NCBI GenBank assembly: GCA_050246635.1
Contig: JBFWVR010000003.1
Location: forward strand, 62,001-126,000
DNA: 64,000 nt
Direction: 5' to 3'
DNA from: JBFWVR01 sp050246635
GTDB lineage: Bacteria; Acidobacteriota; Vicinamibacteria; Vicinamibacterales; UBA2999
Made by a program: the position numbers and the translations under genes. Shown piece by piece: positions 45,662-53,681 of the stretch. How positions within the stretch are numbered: position 1 is the stretch's first letter; each line of letters starts with the position of its first letter. The notes below the pieces were generated by a model. The model saw only the letters and a program-made list of their open reading frames with translations, did not search any database and was not told the origin of the DNA.

Positions 45662-46030
45662 CTACGCGAGTTCGAGGCCCGGGATGTCGGCGAAGTCGCG
45701 CGGGTTCAGCGTCCAGAGCCGCGCCCGGCGGGTGATGGCGCAGGCGGCAACCGCGATGTCGATCTCGCGACGGCGGGGACGCCGCAGTCGGCGGTAGAGG
45801 TCGGACGCGCACAGCGCCTCGGCCCGCCCGAACTCGACGATGGGCATGGCCGAGAACAGCTCCTCCTGCAGGCGCAGCTCGTCGGGCGTGCGGGGACCGC
45901 GCAGCCACTCGTACAGCACCAGCGTGCAGCACGTGAAGCGTGCGCCGTCGCGCACGTGGCGTTCGAGCCGGTCGAGCGTGTCATCAGCAGCCACGAGGGC
46001 CCGGATGAGCACGCTCGTGTCCAGGTGCAG
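45662..46030 (-). CDS. vapC: PIN-domain toxin of a VapBC pair, probable CTG start
   Basis: About 122 aa PIN-domain ribonuclease. In the frame, HLDTSVLIRAL carries the first catalytic Asp, EWLRG and EIDIAVAAC further acidic residues, and LWTLNPRDFADIPGLEL the end. The only standard start in the frame is GTG 46012, which begins after HLDTS and would lose the first Asp. CTG at 46030 gives MHLDTSV, the usual PIN start; CTG 46048 would overlap the vapB TGA by a CTGA. A non-standard start is therefore likely; 46030 is used here. It follows the antitoxin gene within 14 nt. Confidence 0.75.
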   Translation of the reverse strand: MHLDTSVLIRALVAADDTLDRLERHVRDGARFTCCTLVLYEWLRGPRTPDELRLQEELFSAMPIVEFGRAEALCASDLYRRLRRPRRREIDIAVAACAITRRARLWTLNPRDFADIPGLELA

Positions 46031-46044
46031 GGGCGCTTCGCCGC

Positions 46045-46326
46045 TCAGCGTGACCGCCTCCCGCCCTCGCGCCGCGCCCGGGTGACCGCCGTTGCTTCCC
46101 TCGCCGCCCGCGTGCCGGCGTCCGCCGTCCTGCTGGCGCGGATTTCGGCGATCACACCAAGCAGATGCTGTTGCTCGGCCGCCGTCAGTCGGTCACCCCG
46201 GGCCTCGTACTGCGCGATGGCTTCGCGCACGATCAGGCTCTGTGGCTTCCCGGTCCGGGCGCTCTCACGCTTGAGGGCCGCCACCGTGGCCTCGTCCAGG
46301 GTGAACGTGACCTTGGGAATTGCCAT
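46045..46326 (-). CDS. vapB: ribbon-helix-helix antitoxin of a VapBC pair
   Basis: 93 aa. The N-terminus (KVTFTLDEATVAALKRESAR, then GKPQSLIVREAIAQYE) is a ribbon-helix-helix DNA-binding domain, followed by a flexible Ala/Arg-rich tail that would bind and inhibit VapC. ATG 46326 is preceded at 6 nt by TATGGT and overlaps two direct CCATACC repeats, probably the autoregulatory site. It is first in the operon. Confidence 0.82.
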   Translation of the reverse strand: MAIPKVTFTLDEATVAALKRESARTGKPQSLIVREAIAQYEARGDRLTAAEQQHLLGVIAEIRASRTADAGTRAAREATAVTRARREGGRRSR

Positions 46327-46340
46327 ACCGTTACCATACC
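46323..46340. promoter_or_regulatory. direct CCATACC repeats over the vapB start
   Basis: CCATACC at 46323-46329 and 46334-46340, an 11-bp period, overlapping the start codon and the -10-like TATGGT. Typical position for autoregulation by a RHH antitoxin; inferred. Confidence 0.5.
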
Positions 46341-46579
46341 ATGAGCGGGTGCCGGCGACGCCGGCGCCCGGCCGCCGTACGGGGTGGTGCGGGCCCGGGG
46401 CTGCACGAAGCTGGGGTTGACGCCGACCCGGCCACGGATCCCACGTGCCGGTGGGGCGCGTCAGAGGCAGGGTGGACCTGCCGCGCCACGGATGAGGTCC
46501 CGACGCGACCTAGGAAAGGGTCGCCACCTGCCGAAATCCGGTGACAGCCAGACGGGTGGCTCGCCAGGATCTGAGCGTG

Positions 46580-46604
46580 TAAACCATGGATTCAAAATGG
46601 TTTA
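46580..46604. promoter_or_regulatory. TAAACCAT inverted repeat upstream of the LecA-like gene
   Basis: TAAACCAT and ATGGTTTA, 8-bp arms with a 9-nt spacer, 45 nt upstream of the ATG at 46650, in the AT-richest part of a 323-bp gap that has no other feature. Possible operator. Confidence 0.4.
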
Positions 46605-46649
46605 TCAGCATCTGACCAGCCGGATCGGCCTTTGCAAAACAGGAGAGAC

Positions 46650-47552
46650 ATGCAGACCAGACACTCGCATCCCCTTGTGCGTCCCCTCGTGGCTGGCCTG
46701 GCTCTGGCCCTCGTGGCCGGCCTGGCCCCGGGCCTGGCGTGGGCGCAGGACACCAACAAGGTTGCCGTGATGAAGCGGAACGGCGACCGCGTGAGCGGCA
46801 CGTTCGAGGACATGGCCAACGGCCAGATCTACGTGCGCGTCAGCCTCAACGACCAGCGCAAGATCCCGGTCGGCGACGTCGCCGTGATCGACGTCACCGG
46901 TGACGCGGCGAACCTGCCGGAGACCGAGACCTCGGTCGCGCGTGGCAACGAGCATGTCATCGTCTTCCGCGACGGCACGAGCGCGAAGGGCGAGGTGATC
47001 GACATCCGTGGCGGCACCGGCTCGGCCGACCCCGATGAGCAGCGGCTCGTCTACATGCGCACGGGTGGCGAGGAGAAGCGTTTCCCGATGGACAACATCA
47101 CGCGCATCTACCTCGGCAACTACCCCGCGAACACCAGCACCGCGTCCGACAGCGCGACGGCATCGAGCGTGACGCCGAACGAGAACCTGCCGGCCGGCAC
47201 GGTGCGTGTGGCCGCCAACTCGGACTGGGTGCCGACCAACATCAGCGTCCGCAAGGGCGACCGCGTGATGTTCTCGGCGAGCGGGCGCGTGCAGCTCTCG
47301 AACGACGCGGACGACGTCGCCCAGCCGGCAGGCTCGCTGAAGCAGCGGTATGCGCCGACATCGCCGCTCCCGCGCAACTTCGCCGGGGCCCTGATCGGCA
47401 AGGTCGGCACGGCGCCCGCGTTCGCGATCGGCGACCAGTCGTCGGTGACCATGCCCGCGGATGGTGAGCTGTACCTGCGCGTGAACGACTACCCGATCAA
47501 CGACAACCAGGGGGCGTTCGCCGTCACCGTCACCGCGCCCCGGCGCCGGTAG
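46650..47552 (+). CDS. secreted protein with LecA/PA-IL-like C-terminal domain, paralogue 1
   Basis: 300 aa. Signal peptide (LVAGLALALVAGLAPGLAWA, then QD). A region of about 130 residues with MKRNGDRVSGTFEDMANGQI and a repeat-like second half (VIVFRDGTSAKGEVIDI) comes next. The C-terminal domain is PA-I galactophilic-lectin-like (DWVPTNISVRKGDRVMFSAS, IGDQSSVTMPADGELYLRVN, NDNQGAFAVTV). ATG 46650 has an ideal AGGAGAGAC ribosome site. A paralogue lies at 48862-49737. Likely periplasmic or surface; sugar binding is inferred. Confidence 0.75.
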   Translation: MQTRHSHPLVRPLVAGLALALVAGLAPGLAWAQDTNKVAVMKRNGDRVSGTFEDMANGQIYVRVSLNDQRKIPVGDVAVIDVTGDAANLPETETSVARGNEHVIVFRDGTSAKGEVIDIRGGTGSADPDEQRLVYMRTGGEEKRFPMDNITRIYLGNYPANTSTASDSATASSVTPNENLPAGTVRVAANSDWVPTNISVRKGDRVMFSASGRVQLSNDADDVAQPAGSLKQRYAPTSPLPRNFAGALIGKVGTAPAFAIGDQSSVTMPADGELYLRVNDYPINDNQGAFAVTVTAPRRR

Positions 47553-47595
47553 TCCCGGCCCGACGCGGGGCGATGTGCTGCCTCGCCCTCGGCCT

Positions 47596-47634
47596 GGGGA
47601 CGGTCCAGCCCTCTCTTTGACCTGGACCGTCCCC
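47596..47634. repeat. 13-bp GGGGACGGTCCAG hairpin
   Basis: GGGGACGGTCCAG pairs perfectly with CTGGACCGTCCCC around a 13-nt loop. It lies after the LecA-like gene and could terminate it. Same word family as 45583-45656. Confidence 0.75.
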
Positions 47635-47761
47635 ACGTTCCCCGTCTCGCTGTATCAGCGCTATCAGCGCCACCCCACGTCCACCCCGCCCCGCTCGCGC
47701 CTCTCCCTCCCGAATCTGTGCATCTGCTCGCATCTGTGCCATCTGTGCTATCTGTGGCCCT

Positions 47762-48589
47762 GTGGCCGAGCGGCAGGACATCCAGCTGATCATCCATGCC
47801 GATGACGTCGGCATGGCGCCCTCCGTCGACCGCGCGACCTTTCGCGCGATCGAGGCGGGACACGTCACGTCCGCGAGCGTGATGGTCCCGTGCCCGTCGT
47901 TTGCGGAGGTGGTGGCGTGGGCCGTGGCGCATCCGGCCGCTGACCTCGGCCTGCATCTCACCTTCACGTCGGACGCCTGGGCGCGGCCCGGCTGGGGGCC
48001 GCTCAGCGATCCCGATCTGGTGCCGAGCCTGGTGAGGCCGGACGGCGCCTTCTGGCCGGATGCCGATGCGTTCCGCGCCCACGCGCGTCCGGAGGAGGTC
48101 GAGATCGAGGCGGTGGCGCAGATCTCGGCGGCCATCGCCGCGGGCCTGCGGCCGACGCATCTCGACAGCCACATGTTCGCCCTCGGCCGTTCGACCGCGA
48201 TGGCCGCCGTGCTCCGGCGCGTCTCCGGGCGTTTCCGGATTCCGCGCCTCGACATCCTCCGCCGCCCGGCGGCCCCTGGCGACCCGCTGGCGCCGGCCTT
48301 CGCGAAGGTCATCCTGCTCGACCTCGCGAACGAGCCTCCCGGGGATCATGTGGCCTGGGCGCGTCGCGCCCTCGACCCCTGCCGCCCCGGGCTCAACGAG
48401 CTCATCGTCCACTGCGCGGAGGCCGACGACGGTCTGCGCGCGCTGATGGGCGGCCCGGGGCCATTCCGAGCCGAGGCGCGTCAACGGGACGTCGACCTGT
48501 TGACCAGCGACGCCTTCGCCGCGGAGCTCGCGGCCCGGGAGATCAGGCTCGTGTCCTGGCGGGAGCTCCAATTGAAGATTGCAGATTGA
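47762..48589 (+). CDS. ChbG/YdjC-family carbohydrate deacetylase
   Basis: 275 aa. The metal-site motif is IIHADDVGMA near residue 10, with LGLHLTFTSDAW and THLDSHMFA supplying further ligands; together these are the YdjC-fold signature. The family deacetylates chitooligosaccharides or similar sugars. The GTG start at 47762 lies in a stretch of ATCTGTG words. The last residues, LQLKIAD, and the TGA stop are encoded by a GATTGCAGATTGA word repeat. It sits between the two LecA-like paralogues. Confidence 0.82.
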   Translation: MAERQDIQLIIHADDVGMAPSVDRATFRAIEAGHVTSASVMVPCPSFAEVVAWAVAHPAADLGLHLTFTSDAWARPGWGPLSDPDLVPSLVRPDGAFWPDADAFRAHARPEEVEIEAVAQISAAIAAGLRPTHLDSHMFALGRSTAMAAVLRRVSGRFRIPRLDILRRPAAPGDPLAPAFAKVILLDLANEPPGDHVAWARRALDPCRPGLNELIVHCAEADDGLRALMGGPGPFRAEARQRDVDLLTSDAFAAELAAREIRLVSWRELQLKIAD

Positions 48590-48755
48590 AGATTGAAGAT
48601 TGAATGAGAGCCGGCCACGACGTTCACGAAGGGCACGAAGGGCACGAAGGGCGGAGGGACTGAGAACCGTTCCTTCGTGTTCTTCGTGAGCTTCGTGGCT
48701 GGCCCTCAATCTTCAATCCTCAATCTTCAATCTGCAATCTTCAATCTGCAATCTG
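48581..48755. repeat. nested word-repeat hairpin (GCAGATTGAAG and CACGAAG)
   Basis: Outer arms made of ATTGCAGATTGAAGATTGAA and ATCTTCAATC words; inner arms GGCCACGA...TTCACGAAGGGCACG and CCTTCGTG...TTCGTGGCTGGCC. About 175 bp. The left arm overlaps the end of the deacetylase gene. Confidence 0.75.
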
Positions 48756-48861
48756 ATGGCCTGGCGGAAACCCGCCGCCTGGAGCCGGCAGGACGGGCGT
48801 GACGCGCGGAACGCCGGTGATTCCGGTGTCCCTGCCGTGGACCTGCCTTTGCAGCTCCTCG

Positions 48862-49737
48862 ATGACCATGGCCATTACCGCATGCGTTCGTCGCCGGGTG
48901 GTGTCCCTGCTCGCGGGAGCGGCTCTCCTGCTCGGGCTTCCGTCTTCTCTCGTGGCCGCGGACCGGGTCTTCGTCGCGTTTGGAGGCGATTCGATCCGCA
49001 ACGCCACCAGGGTGGTCGGGGAGTTCGAGGATCTCAATGGCGGCACCGTCTACGTCCGGGTGTCGCTGCACGACCAGCGCCGGATCCCGCTTGGCGAGAT
49101 CTGGATCATGAACTTCGACGCGGAAGACGCGTTCTTCCCCGCCGAGGCGCAGGGCGCGCTCGGACCGCAGCACGTGATGGCGATCCGCGGGCGCGGGTGG
49201 GTCGCGGGCACGCTCCTCAATATCGAGGGCGGCCCCGGATCGTCCAAGCCGGATGAGCCTCGGATCGTGAGCTTCCGCACGCAGGACGGCCGGGAGGTGC
49301 GCGTCCCGATGTCGGAGGTGGCCCGGTTGTACCTGCGCGACTTCGCGCCGCCGTCACAGCCCGCGCAGGCGGCCCCGGCCCCCGCGCCGGTCGAGGGCGT
49401 CCAGGTCCTTGCCACGCAGCGCTGGGTCTCGACCGGGCTCACGGTGCGCCGCGGCCAGCTCGTCACGTTCCAGGCCACCGGGCGTGTGCAGCTCTCCGCG
49501 GATGGCGACGACCTCGCCGGTCCGGCCGGGTCGTTCACCGGCCGCAAGGCGCCTGGTGCGCCGCTGCCGAATGACCTCGCCGGCGCGCTGATCGCCCGCG
49601 TCGGGCTCGGCGCGCCCTTCGGCATCGGCGATCAGTCCGGCCCGATCCCGATGCCGGCCGCCGGCGAGCTGTTCCTCGGGGTGAACGACGACGTGCTGAC
49701 CGACAACCGGGGTGGGTTCGTGGTGGTCGTCAAGTGA
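48862..49737 (+). CDS. secreted protein with LecA/PA-IL-like C-terminal domain, paralogue 2
   Basis: 291 aa. It has a signal peptide (RRVVSLLAGAALLLGLPSSL, then VAA). The middle region (GEFEDLNGGTVYVRVSLHDQ, RRIPLGEIWIMNF) and the C-terminal domain (QRWVSTGLTVRRGQLVTFQA, IGDQSGPIPMPAAGELFLGV, NDDVLTDNRGGFVVVV) align with paralogue 1 throughout. ATG 48862 is chosen for the signal peptide; GTG 48799 and ATG 48868 are alternatives. The stop lies at the edge of the next word repeat. Function unknown; likely duplicated with divergence. Confidence 0.72.
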   Translation: MTMAITACVRRRVVSLLAGAALLLGLPSSLVAADRVFVAFGGDSIRNATRVVGEFEDLNGGTVYVRVSLHDQRRIPLGEIWIMNFDAEDAFFPAEAQGALGPQHVMAIRGRGWVAGTLLNIEGGPGSSKPDEPRIVSFRTQDGREVRVPMSEVARLYLRDFAPPSQPAQAAPAPAPVEGVQVLATQRWVSTGLTVRRGQLVTFQATGRVQLSADGDDLAGPAGSFTGRKAPGAPLPNDLAGALIARVGLGAPFGIGDQSGPIPMPAAGELFLGVNDDVLTDNRGGFVVVVK

Positions 49738-49860
49738 TTGCAGATTGCAGATGTGTGGAGCGAGCCACAAAGTTCACGAAGCTCACGAAGTCCACGATGG
49801 TCGCGGTGGAGCGAGAACTGGATCCTTCGAGCCCTTTGTGGCCGGCCCTTCAATCTGCGA
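49738..49860. repeat. second nested word-repeat hairpin
   Basis: ATTGCAGATTGCAGATG on the left and CTTCAATCTGCGATG on the right enclose GCCACAAAGTTCACGAAG and CCCTTTGTGGCCGGC. Same architecture as 48581-48755. The right arm encodes the SIAD tail of the NUDIX protein. Confidence 0.7.
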
Positions 49861-50236
49861 TGCTCAAGATCCTGATCAGATCCCTGTCGGCTTCCGGGAA
49901 CGGCAGGCTGCGGAGCTCATGGCTGGGAACCCAGCGCATCTCCTGGCCGAGCATCGGCTTGGCGACGCCGGCAATCCCGCAGCGGTAGAAGTGCAGCTCG
50001 ACGGTCAGGTCGGGATAGGCATGCGAGACGCTGTGCACCAGCGCGCCGACCTCGGCCACGACGTCGAGCTCCTCGAACAGCTCCCGCTTCAAGGCCTCGG
50101 CGTGGGTCTCGGTCGGGTTCACCTTGCCACCCGGGAACTCCCAATGATGCTCGAGGTGGGTACCGGCCGGCCGCAGGGTCAGCAGGTACGCGCCATCACG
50201 TTCGATCACGGCCGCCACCACGGTTACGGAAGGCAT
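49850..50236 (-). CDS. MutT-like NUDIX hydrolase
   Basis: 128 aa. The NUDIX box GGKVNPTETHAEALKRELFE with EEL completing it matches the GX5EX7REUXEE consensus. The beginning (TVVAAVIERDGAYLLTLRPA, EHHWEFPGGK) resembles 8-oxo-dGTPase/CTP pyrophosphohydrolases. Preceded by a GAGGAG ribosome site before ATG 50236. The C-terminus LIRILSIAD and stop are encoded by the repeat. A single gene. Confidence 0.87.
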   Translation of the reverse strand: MPSVTVVAAVIERDGAYLLTLRPAGTHLEHHWEFPGGKVNPTETHAEALKRELFEELDVVAEVGALVHSVSHAYPDLTVELHFYRCGIAGVAKPMLGQEMRWVPSHELRSLPFPEADRDLIRILSIAD

Positions 50237-50265
50237 GGCTCCTCAGAATTCAGAATCAAGAAACA

Positions 50266-50332
50266 GGAATCAAGAAAGGAATTCGGGAATTCTGAATTCA
50301 GAAGGAAACGCGTCACTTCCTTTCTTGATTCC
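50266..50332. repeat. inverted GGAATCAAGAAAGGAA repeat
   Basis: GGAATCAAGAAAGGAA (50266-50281) pairs perfectly with 50317-50332, 16 bp, around 35 nt that contain a smaller GAATTC palindrome. Same word family as 17643-17720. It follows the dehydrogenase operon and may terminate it. Confidence 0.7.
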
Positions 50333-50359
50333 GTGATTCTGGATTCTCTATTTCCCGCG

Positions 50360-51421
50360 TCAGATCCTTGCGAGCAGGTTGGAGCACACGTCCGCAGTGG
50401 TAGCCTGGCCGCCAAGGTCCGGTGTGCGTACCCGTCCTTCCGCGAGCAGCGCCTCGATGACGCCCAGCAGCCGGCGCGCGGGGGGCGCGTGGCCGAGGTG
50501 CTCGAGCATCATCGCCCCGGCCCAGATGGCGCCGATCGGGTTCGCGATGCCCTGGCCGGCGATGTCGGGGGCCGACCCGTGGATGGGCTCGAACATCGAC
50601 GGATGGTCGCGTGGCGGGTTGATGTTGGCGCCGGGCGCCACGCCCAGGCTGCCCGAGACCGCCGCGCCGAGATCGGTCAGGATGTCGCCGAAGAGGTTCG
50701 AACCCACGATGACGTCCAGGCTCTGCGGGTGCGTCACCATGCGGGCCGCGAGCGCATCGACGTGGTACTTGCGGACGGTGACGCCCGGGTAGTCCGCCGC
50801 CACGGCCTCGACCACCTCGTCCCACATGACCATCGAATGCTGCAAGGCGTTCGACTTGGTCGCGCTCGCCAGCAGGCGCCGCGGCCGCGCGGCGGCCAGC
50901 TCGAAGGCGTAGCGCACGATCCGTTCGGTCCCGCGACGGGTGAACACGCCGGTCTGCTCCGCCACCTCGTCAGGCGTCCCGGCATGCAGGCGTCCACCGG
51001 CGCCGGCGTACTCGCCCTCCGAGTTCTCGCGCACGCAGATCATGTCGATGTCGGCGGGGCCGCGGCGGGCGAGGGGGCTCTCGATGCCGGGCAGGAGTCG
51101 CATCGGACGCAGGTTCACGTACTGCTCGAAGCGCTGGCGGATGGGCAGGATCAGCTCCCAGACCGAGACATGGTCCGGCACCGTGGGCGCGCCGACGGCG
51201 CCGAGGAAGATCGCGTCGGCCTCGCGCAGCCGGTCGAGCCCGTCCGCGTCCATCATGCGGCCGGTCTCACGGTAGAAGTCGCAACCCCACGGGTACTCGG
51301 TCCAGCTGATCGTGCCGCCGTCCTTGCGGACGACGGCCTCGACCAGTGCCTGCGCCGCCGGCACGACCTCCTGCCCGATGCCGTCGCCGGCGATCACCGC
51401 GATGCGGTGGCGGTAGCGCAC
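50360..51421 (-). CDS. ttuC: tartrate/D-malate-type dehydrogenase (TtuC family)
   Basis: 353 aa, beta-decarboxylating dehydrogenase. AVIAGDGIGQEVVPAA at the N-terminus, GAPTVPDHVSVWELILPIRQ and YVNLRPMRLLPGIESPL are characteristic of tartrate dehydrogenase/decarboxylase rather than isopropylmalate dehydrogenase. Catalytic Lys/Tyr equivalents and the metal Asp residues (SNLFGDILTDLGAAVSG) are present. It is last in the minus-strand operon; the GTG start is 4 nt after the SDR stop. The frame is open to 51475. Substrate inferred from the family. Confidence 0.83.
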   Translation of the reverse strand: MRYRHRIAVIAGDGIGQEVVPAAQALVEAVVRKDGGTISWTEYPWGCDFYRETGRMMDADGLDRLREADAIFLGAVGAPTVPDHVSVWELILPIRQRFEQYVNLRPMRLLPGIESPLARRGPADIDMICVRENSEGEYAGAGGRLHAGTPDEVAEQTGVFTRRGTERIVRYAFELAAARPRRLLASATKSNALQHSMVMWDEVVEAVAADYPGVTVRKYHVDALAARMVTHPQSLDVIVGSNLFGDILTDLGAAVSGSLGVAPGANINPPRDHPSMFEPIHGSAPDIAGQGIANPIGAIWAGAMMLEHLGHAPPARRLLGVIEALLAEGRVRTPDLGGQATTADVCSNLLARI

Positions 51422-51425
51422 GGCG

Positions 51426-52214
51426 TCACATCCCCGGCGGCGTGAAGCGCCCGTCGGCGGCCAGCCATCCGCCATCGGCGTAGATGATCGTGCCGGTGAC
51501 GTAGCTTGCCGCGTCCGAGATCAGGAACAGCGTCGGGCCGACCATCTCGTCGGCCTTCGCCCAGCGCTGCATGGGGTTCTTCGTGGCGTACGCGTTGTAC
51601 CAGTCGGGCACGGCCTTGATGGGGGCGGTCAGCGGGGTCTCGACCACACCCGGGCCGACCGCATTGACGCGGACGCCGAGCGTGCCCCACTCGGTGGCCG
51701 CGGTCTTCACCAGTTGCAGGATGCCCGCCTTGGTCATCGAGTACACCGACTGCCCGGGCTCGGTGACGATGGAGCGGATGGAGGAGAAGAGCACGATCGA
51801 GCCGCTCTTCTTCGCGGTCATGATCTCGCCTGCCGCCTGGAGCACGTTGAAGTTGCCGGCGAGGTTCACGCGCACGACCTTGTCGAACTCCTCGCTGGTG
51901 TAACGCAGGATCGGCTTGCGCACGTTGATGCTCGGCGTGCAGATCACCGCGTCGAGCCCGTGCGTGCCGGCGATCTGCGTCAGCGCCGCCCCGACGGCCG
52001 CGCGGTCGGCGATGTCCACCGTGCCCGCCTCCGCGTGGCCGCCGGCGCCGGTGATGGCGCCCGCCGTCGCGCCGGCCTTGTCGCCGAAGACGTCGAGACA
52101 CGCGACCCGCGCGCCCTGCCGGGCCGCGCCGAGGGCAATCGCCTCGCCGATGCCGGAGCCCGCGCCGATGACGGCCACGGTCTTGCCCGCCAGACTGAAC
52201 ATGTCGGATGCCAT
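51426..52214 (-). CDS. short-chain dehydrogenase/reductase of the catabolic operon
   Basis: 262 aa classical SDR. Cofactor site GAGSGIG, then ICTPSIN in place of the usual NNAG, the catalytic Ser in IVLFSSIRSIV and YSMTKAG. The C-terminus (YVTGTIIYADGGWLAADGRF) is typical. It may oxidise or reduce a hydroxyacid in the pathway; substrate unknown. It follows the symporter by 63 bp and precedes the tartrate-type dehydrogenase by 4 bp. Confidence 0.83.
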   Translation of the reverse strand: MASDMFSLAGKTVAVIGAGSGIGEAIALGAARQGARVACLDVFGDKAGATAGAITGAGGHAEAGTVDIADRAAVGAALTQIAGTHGLDAVICTPSINVRKPILRYTSEEFDKVVRVNLAGNFNVLQAAGEIMTAKKSGSIVLFSSIRSIVTEPGQSVYSMTKAGILQLVKTAATEWGTLGVRVNAVGPGVVETPLTAPIKAVPDWYNAYATKNPMQRWAKADEMVGPTLFLISDAASYVTGTIIYADGGWLAADGRFTPPGM

Positions 52215-52277
52215 GTCGAAGGTCCTCCCGCCGGGCCGTCACGGGCGGCCCGCATCGAAGTGAATGAGGCCGGGCCG

Positions 52278-53678
52278 CTACCCGGCGGCCGCTGTCCCCG
52301 GGCGACGCACCGCGAGGACGAGGAAGAACGCCACGCCCGAGACCGCAAGCCCGACGAGGCCGGGATCGAGCCAGCCGCCCGGCCCGAAGAACCGCAGGCC
52401 GAGCAGCGTGAGGGTGCCACCCGCGATGGCCGCCAGCGCTTCGGGCGTGCCGGCGCGGCGCACGTAGAGGCCGCCGACGACCGGGACGAAGAAGCACACG
52501 CCCAGCACCGAGTAGAAGATCGTCAGGGCGTCGAGCACGCTCGAGAGCACGAGGGCCGCCAGCACGCCGAGCGCGCCGCCGACGATCGCGGCCGCGCGCG
52601 CCGCGAACAGCACCTGCTGGTCCGTGGCCTCGGGCGCGACGAACCGCTTGTAGAGATCCTTGGAAAGCGACGTGGCGAGCATGAAGAGGATGGCGTCGCA
52701 GCTGCTGACCTCCGCCGAGAAGACGGCGGCAAGCGCCAGCGCGCCGAGCCAGACCGGGAGCTCCGCGGTGAGCACCGTCGGCAGCACGAGATCCGCGCGG
52801 GCAATCTCCGGGTGCGACACGCGGGCGGCCATGCCCAGCAGCACCGGGATGAACGCGAAGAGCATGAGCGCGACGGCGCTCAGCCCGATGCCCACCCGGA
52901 CCGTGGAGGCATCCCGCGCGCCATACGCCTTCTGGACCAGGCCCGGGGAGACGACGAACGCCGGACCGAGCAGGAAGAGCAGCGTCCAGCCCGAGCGCGG
53001 CCCCGACGAGAACGTCACATCGTCGAAGCCCACCGGCAGCGGTGGCACGGCGAACAGCGCATCGAACCCGCCGACGTGCGAGATCACCAGCGGCACGGCC
53101 ACTGCCATGCCGGCCAGCAGCACGACGAGCTGCACCGCGTTGACCCACGCCGAGCTCAGCAGGCCCCCGGCGGTGAAGTAGATCGTCATCACCACGCCGC
53201 CCGCCAGTGCGCCGGCCCACGTGGGCAGGCCCGCGACGACGTTGAGCACCGCCGCGCCCGCCAGCAGCTGGCCCGCCAGGATGGCGATTGTCCCCACCCA
53301 GATGAGCGACGAGGTGATGCCGCGGACGAGGCTGCCGTAGCGGTGCTCCAGGTAGTCGCCGGCGGTGTAGAAGCCGTGGCGCGACGCCTCCCGCCAGATG
53401 CGCGGCCCCACCAGGAACGCCAGCGCCAGCGATCCGAACGCCGCCGAGCCGTTCCACCACCACGCGCCCAGCCCCTGCTGCCAGGCCAGTCCGGCGGCGC
53501 CCACCGTCGATCCCGCGCCGATGTTCGCGGCGAGCACCGTGGCGCCGAGCAGCGCGGGCGAGAGCGAGCGCGCGGCGACGAAGAAGTCGCTGCTCTGCCG
53601 CACCAGCCGGGCGATGAACAGCCCGACCGCCGTCAGCCCGGCGGAGTAGACGACGAGGAGGACGATGTAGGCGTTCAC
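52278..53678 (-). CDS. sodium:solute symporter (SSS family)
   Basis: 466 aa with about 13 transmembrane helices. It begins MNAYIVLLVVYSAGLTAVGL, with SSS-like motifs NIGAGSTVGAAGLAWQQG and YFTAGGLLSSAWVNAVQLVV. It should import a small organic solute with sodium; which one cannot be read from the sequence. The GTG start is 3 bp after the P1 peptidase stop, so the peptidase product may be the transported solute. Confidence 0.85.
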   Translation of the reverse strand: MNAYIVLLVVYSAGLTAVGLFIARLVRQSSDFFVAARSLSPALLGATVLAANIGAGSTVGAAGLAWQQGLGAWWWNGSAAFGSLALAFLVGPRIWREASRHGFYTAGDYLEHRYGSLVRGITSSLIWVGTIAILAGQLLAGAAVLNVVAGLPTWAGALAGGVVMTIYFTAGGLLSSAWVNAVQLVVLLAGMAVAVPLVISHVGGFDALFAVPPLPVGFDDVTFSSGPRSGWTLLFLLGPAFVVSPGLVQKAYGARDASTVRVGIGLSAVALMLFAFIPVLLGMAARVSHPEIARADLVLPTVLTAELPVWLGALALAAVFSAEVSSCDAILFMLATSLSKDLYKRFVAPEATDQQVLFAARAAAIVGGALGVLAALVLSSVLDALTIFYSVLGVCFFVPVVGGLYVRRAGTPEALAAIAGGTLTLLGLRFFGPGGWLDPGLVGLAVSGVAFFLVLAVRRPGTAAAG

Positions 53679-53681
53679 GGG

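Noticed and set aside
46341..46580. Small open frames between vapB and the LecA-like gene
   Set aside because: No ribosome site, no motif, and unlikely composition; treated as non-coding.
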